Positions 41,668 through 50,748 of a stretch of DNA of 50,748 nt are shown piece after piece. The translations under genes and the position numbers were made by a program. The notes under the pieces were generated by a model, which was given only the letters and a program-made list of their open reading frames with translations, ran no database searches and had not been told where the DNA came from. Where the stretch lies: contig JAUIID010000008.1 of NCBI GenBank assembly GCA_030431615.1, positions 1 through 50,748 of the forward strand, in the 5' to 3' direction. Source of the DNA: Alphaproteobacteria bacterium. Its GTDB lineage: Bacteria; Pseudomonadota; Alphaproteobacteria; Geminicoccales; Geminicoccaceae. The number at the start of each line of letters is the position of its first letter. Position 1 is the stretch's first letter.

Positions 41668-44600
41668 ATGAAAAATCTCTTTGTCGCGAGACTGCATCCA
41701 TTTTTGGCAATTCTACCCTTACTCCCCTTAATATTTATCTCCTCCTCTGCAAAATCGCAGGTCGCGTCAACCGATCCAGCTTCAGGAATAAGTCCCAACC
41801 TTATGCGAGTACAGCCGTTAGACAACAGCACACCGACGGCGCTGTTCATGGGGGTTTGGGAACCAATGCTCGGCGGTGGCAGCTGGTTGTCTTTTGATCT
41901 TGACTTTACAACAGCGGCTGACCCTCTCGACCTCCTTGAGGCACGAGTCACCTATCGCGACGATACGGGTGCAGCAGTCGCGAATGCGACCGTTGGCCCC
42001 GATGAACTCGCTCTCGCCGTACTAAAGCAAATGGACGCTACCACAGGCACCTCTCGTGCACCCGCGTTTGACAAGACCGGCGGAACGGTTACTGATTTTG
42101 GCAGTATCGCCAGCCAGTGCATACACGATCTCGAGATCGATTCAATGGGCTTCATAGTCGCCGGTGGCACCGGCGTATTTTCTCCTCCACTTGAATTTGG
42201 CTCAAGGCCCCACGGTTCCCTTATTGCTCGTTATACAACGACGGGTGAACTTCATAGCTCATTTGACGAAGATGGAAAGAATAATGTAACTTTTGAACAC
42301 CCTTTCGATAGTAGTGCCGAATTTCATCATGGGATTAACGCCATAGCAATAGATCCACTGTTACAGATTTGGACCGTCGGCTACGCTATTCTTGATGATT
42401 TTCCGGACGATGGAGAGGCCACGAGCCGATGGGCGCTATCGCACCTGGAGTTTAGTGGAGAACTTGATGAGGCGGTTGGAGCTAAAGTTTTGGGCTCAAC
42501 GACGGACGGTGGTCGACTATTTGATGCTCTCTTTCATAACGGACGTTTAATTGCTGTAGGAACTCTCGGCGAACTCGGTTCCATCGGAACTCAGGACCAG
42601 CAAACTGTCGCTGCCATCGCTGCGTTTGATCTGGCTGGCGAAATTGATCCGAGTTTCGGTCTAAAGACTGCCACATTCTTGCCTGATGATACAGTTTCCG
42701 CATTCACAGCAGTCGCCATTGATAGCGCGGACCGCATCTATGCTACCGGGTGGTTCGGTCTACCCGACCCAGACATTCCTGATCCTGAACCTGACGACAT
42801 CATTCATGAGGATCGGACTTGGTTCGTCGTAAGGTATCTTCAAAGTGGAATCGTAGACGAGACCTTTGGAATCGCTGGACTCTCTGAGATCGACTTCGTT
42901 GGGTTTGACCGCGGATACCCTAAGGCAATTGCCATTGATGGCTCCGGTCGAATCGTGACAGTTGGTACCGTCGAGGTCGGGCAAGGCATCGGCTCGCAGA
43001 ACGCGGCTATTTCAAGGCTTCTGCCTACCGGTCAACCCGATCCAACCTTCCAACCCCTACAACCGGGCGTTGGGCAACTTGTAACCGATGGCGGTGCCTC
43101 CCCCATAAGCGCAGGAGGCGTTGCCGTTGACGGAGATGATCGCATCATTGTCTCTCTTGGACCTTCGCTCCTGCGTCTCGTTAGCGACGATGGGAGCCTA
43201 GACCCGAGCTTCGGCGACCAGGGGAGGGCTTTTCTGCACCATCCGGACACCAACGATAATTTCGGAGGGACCTCCATTGTCGTCGATGGTAGTCGCATCC
43301 TGGTGGGTGGCTGCAGTGGTGATAATTTTGCCGTCGTGCGACTGCTCGAAGATGGGAGACTTGACAGCGACGGGAACTCGATCCCGCCCAACTCAAGAAT
43401 AATACTAGCGTTTCCGGATGAAGCGTTGCCCGACGAGACCCGCGTAATGCCTCTGCCTGATCCCCTTCCAACAACGGTCGATGTAGAACTCGATGTAGGC
43501 CCAAGTGATGCCGACGGCGTCTGGACTCTCAGTTGGGTCGACATTCCAGTTCTTGATCAACCTGGGAAAACTTTTCTCAACGGATCCTACATCTTTCCTC
43601 TTGCGCCAACGCAAGTCAATGTCTCGCTGCCTGATGATGCAACATGCCAAGCGGCAAACACCGCCACCCCCGAAGCCCCAAAACTGCGGTACGGAATTTC
43701 TCAGGCCCACGAACTTCGTTTCGAAGATAACTATTCTGGTCACAGAAATCTAGTGCAATCGATCAATGGTCCGAACGCGTCAAATGACCAACGTTTTGCT
43801 TATGATTTCGTTGTCGAAGATCAAAGTGGTCACAGATACCTACAAACGGACAGCGATTGCCTACCAACATCGGAAATCACGAACGCTTCCTCGTATATTT
43901 GGGGTCAAAGTGTCGTCGCGATTGCAGATGGCGACATCGTCAACATTGACACCGCCCAACCGGACAATCCTGAGCCTGGCACCAAAACCCCTGACATACC
44001 GCGTGGTGGCAATACTATTACTATCGATCACCGCAATGGCCAGTATTCTCGCTATTCACATTTGATGGCAAACTCGGTTCCAAAGAAATTTGCTGAAATA
44101 TCTTCCTGTTCCGGAATGGATGTTTGCACAGTCAAGCAAGGCGAGGTATTGGGTCTCGTGGGCAATTCGGGCAACTCGACCGGCCCACATTTGCATTTTG
44201 CGCTAATGGACGGCGCGGACGCCGACCAAGATGAGGGGAGACCGATCTCTTTCAATAACACGCTCGTCGGTGGAATGATTCAGACCAATGTCGGATTCCA
44301 CACGGGTACCATTTTCAGCGGCATTCTACCTCAATCATCGAAAATTCAGCTGAATACACCGTCTTCATCCGGAGCAATTTGGGAGGTCGAGAACAACGAT
44401 TCACTCGAATCTCACCAAGCTCTGAGCCTTCCAGCGACTGTAACCGGAAGCATATCGTCACTAGAAAATCCGACCCTTGCGGTTCGAGGGGATCCAATCG
44501 AGGATATATACCGCTTCGAGGTCAAAACGCGTGCGCAGCTGAAAATCGAACTCGTAGCCGAGAGCGATGGGGTCAATCTTGATGTCTACCTTCTGAACGA

Positions 44601-45672
44601 CGGTCTGCAAATGCTGAATCTCGATCGTGCCGGATGGGGACCGACTTCGAACGAGACCGTCTCGATGGTTGTTCCGCCCGGACACTACTACGTTGGGGTG
44701 TCAGAAGCTGAGAATTTCCCAGGCAGCGACTACAAATTGATTGTCGATGCTCGTCCATTTGCGTGGAAATATGCCGCGAAGGTCGTCTGCGGCGAACAAA
44801 GTAATCCAGGGGACGGTCGGCTTACCGTTGGCACCTACGCCACCACGGTAAACATCCATCATCCTGGTGGCACACCGGCGTTCTTATCGAAACAACTGGC
44901 ATTAGCGTTTCCTCCAGATGAACAACAACCTGGGCAAACATTGGATATCGGCGAAGATAGTCTTGGTTATGATCAAGCAGTCAAAACCGATTGCGGCGAC
45001 ATTTTGGAGACTGCGCTTTCCCCACAAAATCTTGGAGAAAATACGTACTTTGAGGGCTTCGTTGTGATCCAAAGCACCGAAAAACTAACTGTCTCTGCGG
45101 TCTATACTTCTGCGGATCTGACCGACGGACGCGGCCAGCGATCAATAGATGTCGAGACTGTTCCGGAGCTTGGGTTGGGCGTCGATTTGCAAATATCAAA
45201 GTCGTTACTACGACCTGAAGAGATCGACAAACAAAGCCAGTTAGGACAGCGGCTCATTGCTCTACAGGACAGTCTGACCGAGGATGTATGGCATAACTTT
45301 TTTGTGTATCAGATTGAGATTGGGAATCTTGGGCCTGCGACTGCAACTGATGTCAGGGTCGTTGACATCCTAGAACTGCGGTCGGAAGACAACGTTGGAG
45401 TTCTCATAGATGAATCTGCATTTGAGTTTCCGCCTGGCGGAAAACTGATTGGCCTTGAATCCTTATCGCCGCTGAGATCTACACGCGCAGAGATTTCGGT
45501 CGGTGGCATTGCGCCTGGCACAACCAAGACGCTGAGGCTCGCAGCAGTGGCAGTGGGAATTGCACTTATTGAAACTCCGCAAGGTTCAGTTCAGAATACG
45601 GCAACCATACAGGCTGGCGAGGCGGAACTTTTACAAGACGACAATACAGTACAAATTACAACTTTATTTTGA
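41668..45672 (+). CDS. Giant secreted multidomain protein: delta-60 repeats, M23, PPC, DUF11-like
   Basis: A 1334-residue protein with signal peptide (1 to about 29). Residues about 135-570 hold delta-60-type repeats (DETFGIAGLSEIDF, DPSFGDQGRAFLHH), probably a beta-propeller. An M23 peptidase-like domain spans about 677-855: Asp713 in FAYDF, HRNGQYSRYSHL and His841-Leu-His843 in GPHLHFAL. A usual first zinc His before Asp713 is not obvious, so activity is uncertain. A PPC domain lies at about 905-1030 (WEVENNDSLESHQ...PPGHYYVGVSEAE), and a DUF11-like domain at about 1170-1310 (QIEIGNLGPATATDVRVVDI). GGGAGA precedes ATG 41668. Low G+C suggests transfer. It is probably a cell-surface or released protein acting on cell wall. 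Confidence 0.8.
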   Translation: MKNLFVARLHPFLAILPLLPLIFISSSAKSQVASTDPASGISPNLMRVQPLDNSTPTALFMGVWEPMLGGGSWLSFDLDFTTAADPLDLLEARVTYRDDTGAAVANATVGPDELALAVLKQMDATTGTSRAPAFDKTGGTVTDFGSIASQCIHDLEIDSMGFIVAGGTGVFSPPLEFGSRPHGSLIARYTTTGELHSSFDEDGKNNVTFEHPFDSSAEFHHGINAIAIDPLLQIWTVGYAILDDFPDDGEATSRWALSHLEFSGELDEAVGAKVLGSTTDGGRLFDALFHNGRLIAVGTLGELGSIGTQDQQTVAAIAAFDLAGEIDPSFGLKTATFLPDDTVSAFTAVAIDSADRIYATGWFGLPDPDIPDPEPDDIIHEDRTWFVVRYLQSGIVDETFGIAGLSEIDFVGFDRGYPKAIAIDGSGRIVTVGTVEVGQGIGSQNAAISRLLPTGQPDPTFQPLQPGVGQLVTDGGASPISAGGVAVDGDDRIIVSLGPSLLRLVSDDGSLDPSFGDQGRAFLHHPDTNDNFGGTSIVVDGSRILVGGCSGDNFAVVRLLEDGRLDSDGNSIPPNSRIILAFPDEALPDETRVMPLPDPLPTTVDVELDVGPSDADGVWTLSWVDIPVLDQPGKTFLNGSYIFPLAPTQVNVSLPDDATCQAANTATPEAPKLRYGISQAHELRFEDNYSGHRNLVQSINGPNASNDQRFAYDFVVEDQSGHRYLQTDSDCLPTSEITNASSYIWGQSVVAIADGDIVNIDTAQPDNPEPGTKTPDIPRGGNTITIDHRNGQYSRYSHLMANSVPKKFAEISSCSGMDVCTVKQGEVLGLVGNSGNSTGPHLHFALMDGADADQDEGRPISFNNTLVGGMIQTNVGFHTGTIFSGILPQSSKIQLNTPSSSGAIWEVENNDSLESHQALSLPATVTGSISSLENPTLAVRGDPIEDIYRFEVKTRAQLKIELVAESDGVNLDVYLLNDGLQMLNLDRAGWGPTSNETVSMVVPPGHYYVGVSEAENFPGSDYKLIVDARPFAWKYAAKVVCGEQSNPGDGRLTVGTYATTVNIHHPGGTPAFLSKQLALAFPPDEQQPGQTLDIGEDSLGYDQAVKTDCGDILETALSPQNLGENTYFEGFVVIQSTEKLTVSAVYTSADLTDGRGQRSIDVETVPELGLGVDLQISKSLLRPEEIDKQSQLGQRLIALQDSLTEDVWHNFFVYQIEIGNLGPATATDVRVVDILELRSEDNVGVLIDESAFEFPPGGKLIGLESLSPLRSTRAEISVGGIAPGTTKTLRLAAVAVGIALIETPQGSVQNTATIQAGEAELLQDDNTVQITTLF

Positions 45673-45987
45673 TGGACTTGGCATTTCATTTGAGCTCGTC
45701 GTCGGATATTTCGGAATAACAAGAGGTGCCTATTTGATGCGTGATAACACCAGTTGCAGACGGCGCCTTGGCGCGGATCGATGATTTGCCGATCAGGAGT
45801 GCGGCATGGCAATCCTGACCTCTCCCTATCATCCGAGCCATTGGGAGCTATAGTTTTCCGATGTTCGATCCTTGAAGGGGGAAGGCTGTTGAAGCGCGGT
45901 CGGTCCAGCTAGGAACCCCCGGATTGATCTGCGTCACCGATCCCGTAGTGGAGTGTATTCGGATTGTCGGTCGACTTTTCTGTCCAT
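45673..45987. other. Intergenic stretch without genes
   Basis: I see no coding region and no clear terminator in the 315 nt after the giant gene. Composition returns to higher G+C along it. Confidence 0.4.
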
Positions 45988-46110
45988 TTAGCATTCTTGA
46001 GTGACGAATCGCTGGACCGTTTCCCACGGCCTTCGGCCCTGGTTCCGATAGCCCAGATGCGGCCTCTCCCGGTTGTAGTGGTGGAGCCGGGCGGTCGATG
46101 GCGATTGCGC
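45988..46110 (-). pseudogene. Integrase-core transposase C-terminal remnant
   Basis: The minus strand encodes about 35-40 residues typical of the end of IS3/IS481-type integrases: HHYNRERPHLGYRNQGRRPW followed by ETVQRFVTQEC and a stop. The rest of the gene is absent; the IS630 element lies 130 nt further on. Confidence 0.75.
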
Positions 46111-46242
46111 CCAGGTCATGTTGTCGCTTCGGGGCGGGCTGATTGCCGCTGAGACGACCGTAGCGGGAGAGCGTCTGGACTGGCGCTCAGCGACAGAGGC
46201 GGTCTAACGGAGATCGACCGGACTTGCCAACGGCTTCAGCTA

Positions 46243-47345
46243 GAGCGGGTTCCTGAAAGATAGAATCATTTCAGGGATTCCCAACTTTTGATAGATGTGA
46301 TTCAAGCTGTTGGCTGGACGAGGAGGCCAGCCATGGATGCCGCGTCCCTATTCGAACGACCTGCGCCAGAAGATAGTCGAGACGGTCCGGCACGTCCCGC
46401 CGGCAGGCTGCCGGGCAGTTCAAGGTCAGTGTGAGCTTCGTCATCAAGCTGCTGCAGCGGGTGCAGGCGACCGGTGACGTGTCGCCGGCGCAGTTCGGCG
46501 GCTACAAGGTCTCACCCCTGGCGGCGCACGAGGCGGATCTGCGGCGCTGGGTGGCCGAGCGCTCGGAGATCACCATCGCCGAGCTGCAGTCACTCCTGTC
46601 GGAGCGTGGCACGAAGACGAGCCCGGCGGCCCTTGCGAGGTATCTCGGCAAGCTGGGCCTGACGCGAAAAAAAGTCGGCAAGAGCCGCCGAGCAGTCGCG
46701 CGCGGACTTCGCCGCGGCCCGCCAGGCCTGGCTCGGCTGGCAGCGCGGATTGAGCCCCGGCAAACTGGTCTTCGTCGACGAAACCTGGACGGCCACCAAC
46801 ATGGCGCCGCGCTACGGCCGTGGCCCGAAGGGGCAACGCGTCGATGGTATCGCACCGCACGGACACTGGAAGACGACTACCTTCGTCGCCGCACTTCGAC
46901 ACGATCGGATCACCGCACCCTGTGTGTTCGACGGACCGATCAACGGCGCCGCCTTCAGGGCCCTCCGCCGCCTCCTGGCGGCGTCCATTCCATGGATCGG
47001 ATCATCCGTCTGCTGACGGATGATGGACCGAGCAGGCCCTCGTGCCGACGCTGGACCCCGGCGACATCGTCATCCTCGACAATCTCGGCAGCCACAAGGT
47101 CGCCGGCGTCAGGACAGCCATCGAGGCCAAAGGCGCCAGGCTCGTCTACCTGCCGCCCTACAGCCCGGATCTGAACCCGATCGAGCAGGTCTTCGCCAAG
47201 CTCAAGCATCTCTTGCGCAAGGCCGGCGCCCGAACCGTCGAGACCCTGCACGATGCCATCGGCAGCCTGCTCGACGCGTTCTCGCCAACAGAATGTCGTA
47301 ACTACATCACAAACTCGGGCTATTCCAGGTAAACGGGAAACGCTC
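46243..47345 (+). mobile_element. IS630-family insertion sequence
   Basis: About 1.1 kb. The ends are GAGCGGGTTCC (left) and GGGAAACGCTC (right), imperfect inverted repeats, each flanked by TA, the target dinucleotide that IS630 elements duplicate. The transposase inside is broken. Confidence 0.8.
46337..47332 (+). pseudogene. IS630-family transposase, frameshifted
   Basis: ATG 46337 (MPRPYSNDLRQKIVETV) has AGGAGG 10 nt upstream. The frame is lost near 46389, resumes as TSRRQAAGQFKVSVSFVIKL, is lost again at an A7 run (46667-46673), resumes as SPGKLVFVDETWTATNMAPR, and shifts once more near 47000 before VPTLDPGDIVILDNLGSHK and PPYSPDLNPIEQVFAKL. The DDE residues (VDE, LDN, NPIE) all remain. 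The A7 shift could once have been programmed, as in some IS630 relatives; the others are mutations. Confidence 0.88.
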
Positions 47346-47429
47346 TAGTCGATCTGCGGGAATTGATCGCTGCCCGTGCGGCCACGCAGCTACGGTGGAA
47401 CTGCCACCACGCGAAGAAACCGGATGGGC

Positions 47430-47451
47430 CCGGGAAGGCGTGCCTTCCCGG
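47430..47451. repeat. Dispersed hairpin repeat, copy 3
   Basis: CCGGGAAGGC-GT-GCCTTCCCGG, 26 nt beyond the mtlK stop codon. Context GGATGGGC before and GGAATC after match copy 1. It could act as an mRNA 3' hairpin for mtlK. Confidence 0.9.
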
Positions 47452-47476
47452 AATCTCATTCATTCCCCTGCCCCCC

Positions 47477-48943
47477 TCACCGCCCCAGATACGCCCTGAG
47501 CGTTGCCTCGGCCCCTTCTGTCCAAATCTGGCCGAGCCAGCGTTCGAAGGGGGTGGTGAAGGCCTTGGTGGTGGCAAGGTCGCCGTAGAGGCTGGGTTGG
47601 TCGAGCCAGACCCGGGGGTTGGCGCGGGCGGCTTTGGCGGCCTTGTTGAGCTCGGGCCAGATGGGGTCGTTGGGCTCGATGGTAGTGCCGTCCTCGCGGG
47701 TACCTTCGCACATGCGGGCCCAGAGCGCCTCGACGAGGGCGAGGCCTTCAGTCGGGGTGTTGGATGCGAGGCCGTCCCTGAGGATGGGGAGGACGAAGCC
47801 GGTGTGGCGGGCGGAGCCGTCGAAGGCGACGCGGCGGGTGGTGTCCTTGATGGCGGGGTTCGAGAAGCGGCGGTCGATGAGCTCGACATAGGCCTTGGGG
47901 GTCATGCCGGGGACGGCGTGGACGTGGGGGGCAATTTCCTCGTGCTCGACCTTGCGGAAGAAGGGGCCGATGAGGGGGTGGGCCATGCAGGCGGCGATGG
48001 TGGGCACGGCCAGGATCTCGCCGGCATTGGCGAGGACCTGGTGGCCGGCATTGAGGATGCGGATCTTCATGGTCTCGTAGTCGTGGACGCGATCCGTGAA
48101 GGTGGCGCCGGCGCGGTCCCAGTCGGGTCGGCCGGCGCAGAAGCGGTCCTCGATCACCCACTGGCGGAAGTTCTCGTGGGTCACGGGTGCGGCGTCGTCG
48201 ATGCCGAGCGAGCGGACGAGGGCGAGCTCGTCCGGGCCGGTCGCCGGGGCGATGCAGTCGACCATGGAATTGGGGAAGGTGCAGTTCCGGTCGATCCAGT
48301 CGGCGAGGCCGGGATCCCTGAGCCTGGCGAGGGCGACCGTGGTCTGGCGGAGGATGGTGCCGTTGCCCTGGAGGTTGTCGCAGCTCAAGGCCGTGAAGGG
48401 GCCGTGGCCGGCGGCGCGGCGGTGCCTGAGGGCGGCGATCATCGCGCCGAAGGCGGTGCGCGGGGCGTCGGGGTTGGCGACGTCGTGGGCGATGTCGGGG
48501 TGGGCGGCATCGAAGGCACGGCTCACCGGGTCGACATAGTAGCCGCCCTCGGTGACGGTCAGCGCCACGATGCGGATGGCGGGGTCGGCCATGGCTTCGA
48601 TGAGGGCACCGTTGCCCTCCTCGATCGGGACGTAGCCGATCATCGAGCCCACGATTTCGGCGGACCGGCCGGAGGGGTCGAGCTCGATCAGCGTCGTCAG
48701 GCAGTCCTGCTCCAGGAGCTTCTGGCGCATGGCGGCGTCGTAGGCGCGCACGCCGGCGCCGAGGATCGCCCAGTCCAGGGCCTGGCCCTCCTGCATCAGG
48801 CGGTGGAGGTACCAGGACTGGTGGGCGCGGTGGAAATTGCCGACGCCGATATGGACGATGCCGGGCCGGAGCGTGCTGCGGTCGTAGCGCGGTCGCAGGA
48901 TGGTATCGGGCAGCCGGTCCAGGTTGGCGTTCGACAGCTTCAT
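47477..48943 (-). CDS. mtlK: Mannitol 2-dehydrogenase family protein
   Basis: A 488-residue polyol-specific long-chain dehydrogenase. The NAD-binding motif is IVHIGVGNFHRAHQSWYLHR (about 29-48). The catalytic region has HENFRQWVIEDRF and MKIRILNAGHQVLAN, with the Asn and His of the NxxH motif. Full length. It oxidises mannitol or a related polyol to the ketose in the cytoplasm. It follows the ABC ATPase gene by 58 nt, and the permease lies upstream of that, the usual Smo/Mtl operon. Its last 417 nt exist again, diverged, at 31478-31891. Confidence 0.93.
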   Translation of the reverse strand: MKLSNANLDRLPDTILRPRYDRSTLRPGIVHIGVGNFHRAHQSWYLHRLMQEGQALDWAILGAGVRAYDAAMRQKLLEQDCLTTLIELDPSGRSAEIVGSMIGYVPIEEGNGALIEAMADPAIRIVALTVTEGGYYVDPVSRAFDAAHPDIAHDVANPDAPRTAFGAMIAALRHRRAAGHGPFTALSCDNLQGNGTILRQTTVALARLRDPGLADWIDRNCTFPNSMVDCIAPATGPDELALVRSLGIDDAAPVTHENFRQWVIEDRFCAGRPDWDRAGATFTDRVHDYETMKIRILNAGHQVLANAGEILAVPTIAACMAHPLIGPFFRKVEHEEIAPHVHAVPGMTPKAYVELIDRRFSNPAIKDTTRRVAFDGSARHTGFVLPILRDGLASNTPTEGLALVEALWARMCEGTREDGTTIEPNDPIWPELNKAAKAARANPRVWLDQPSLYGDLATTKAFTTPFERWLGQIWTEGAEATLRAYLGR

Positions 48944-49002
48944 CTACCTATCCGCTTCCTGCATCTGCATGGCCGTCCCGGGCCGCTATGGACATGAGCG
49001 CG

Positions 49003-50007
<1,005 letters not shown>

Positions 50008-50049
50008 GAGCGTTCTCCCGATCTTGATGGTTCGACTTGCGGTCGCCGG

Positions 50050-50748
50050 TCACTTGACGGCGCCGAACGTCAGGCCGCGGACCAGCTGCTTCTGGCTGAA
50101 CCAGCCGAGGATCAGCACCGGTGCGATGGCCATGGTCGAGGCGGCGGAAAGCTTGGCGAAGAAGAGGCCTTCCGGGCTCGAATAGCTGGCGATGAAGGCG
50201 GTGAGCGGTGCTGCCTTGGCGGCCGTGAGGTTGAGGGTCCAGAAGGCCTCGTTCCAGGCGAGAATGAAATTCAGGAGCATGGTCGAGGCGATGCCCGGGA
50301 CGGCCATTGGCGTCAGGATGTGGAGGATCTCCTCCTTCAGGCCGGCGCCGTCCATGCGGCAGGCTTCGAGGATCTCGCCCGGGATCTCCTTGAAGTAGGT
50401 GTAGAGCATCCAGACGATGATCGGCAGGTTGATCAGCATCAGCACGATGACGAGGCCGATGCGGGTGTCGAGGAGGCCCATGGAGATGAAGATCAGGTAG
50501 ATCGGGTAGAGCACGCCGACCGCCGGCAACATCTTGGTGGAGAGCATCCAGAGCAGGATGTCCTTGGTCCGCTTCGACGGCACGAAGGCCATCGACCAGG
50601 CGGCCGGCACGCCGATGATGATGCCGAGGATGGTCGAGCCGCCGGCGATGATCACGGAGTTCCACAAGAACCGCATGTAGTCCGATCGTTCCTGCACGAC
50701 CTGGTAGTTCTCCAGCGTCCAGTCGAAGAAGAGCCAGAGGGGCGGATC
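50050..50748 (-). CDS. Carbohydrate ABC transporter permease (partial)
   Basis: The 5' end is cut by the window edge; 232 residues are visible, with the frame open to the last base (DPPLWLFFDWTLENYQVV). Five hydrophobic segments remain. The EAA loop that contacts the ATPase is EILEACRMDGAGLKEEILHI. This is the MalG/SmoG-type inner-membrane subunit. The binding protein and second permease are expected just outside the window. Confidence 0.93.
   Translation of the reverse strand, partial: DPPLWLFFDWTLENYQVVQERSDYMRFLWNSVIIAGGSTILGIIIGVPAAWSMAFVPSKRTKDILLWMLSTKMLPAVGVLYPIYLIFISMGLLDTRIGLVIVLMLINLPIIVWMLYTYFKEIPGEILEACRMDGAGLKEEILHILTPMAVPGIASTMLLNFILAWNEAFWTLNLTAAKAAPLTAFIASYSSPEGLFFAKLSAASTMAIAPVLILGWFSQKQLVRGLTFGAVK

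Overview
The window looks like a stretch of high-GC alphaproteobacterial chromosome. This is inferred from strong GC bias, DUF3775, DUF6473-like and BTLCP-type proteins, and a Smo/Mtl-type polyol ABC operon; no rRNA or marker gene is present to place it further. Two parts are visibly richer in A+T and look acquired: about 27000-29850 (with a short patch near 31100-31400) and 41200-45960.

Layout. 1-10034: an envelope-stress-like supercluster. A MotA/ExbB-like protein and a MotB/OmpA-like protein, with two small membrane proteins, run leftward. DUF3775, XpaC, TelA, an SPFH protein with a C-terminal GYF_2 domain, a double-zinc-ribbon membrane protein (like B. subtilis YdjI and YdjG) and an MFS protein run rightward. 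10067-12722: a leftward split-transketolase plus SDR operon. 12800-14301: a divergent LmrA/YxaF-type TetR regulator and a methyltransferase with two operator-like boxes between them. 14308-16471: a large MscS-type channel and a small membrane protein, then tRNA-Ser(GGA). 17114-25104: a periplasmic redox cluster with a FAD dehydrogenase carrying a Cys-x5-Cys-x3-Cys motif, its Tat-type small subunit, a c-type cytochrome, two related CMGCH proteins, a phytochelatin-synthase-like cysteine peptidase and an MFS protein. 25159-26175: a sulfotransferase.

26500-41660 is a patchwork region. It is bounded by two direct copies (26500-26950 and 40496-40948) of a non-coding element made of six roughly 21-bp tandem units followed by five palindromes. 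The palindromes sit 31-32, 31-32, 31-32 and 42 bp apart, and two of them differ between copies by compensatory substitutions. Inside lie a low-GC SufS-like/PaaK-like gene pair, an IS630 remnant, a 21-residue peptide gene with its own intrinsic terminator, a truncated copy of the mtlK 3' end, and a surface-glycan block (DUF6473-like, Stf0 sulfotransferase, two glycosyltransferases, BTLCP peptidase).

41668-45672 encodes a 1334-residue secreted multidomain protein (delta-60 repeats, M23, PPC, DUF11-like). It is followed by an integrase remnant and a frameshifted IS630 element. 47477-50748 is a polyol catabolism and uptake operon (MtlK, ABC ATPase, permease truncated by the window edge).

The most unusual signal is the phased palindrome element, followed by the redox cluster with the embedded phytochelatin-synthase-like gene, the envelope supercluster, and the peptide plus desulfurase/adenylase neighbourhood. 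All functional assignments rest on motif and family recognition by eye; no searches were run.
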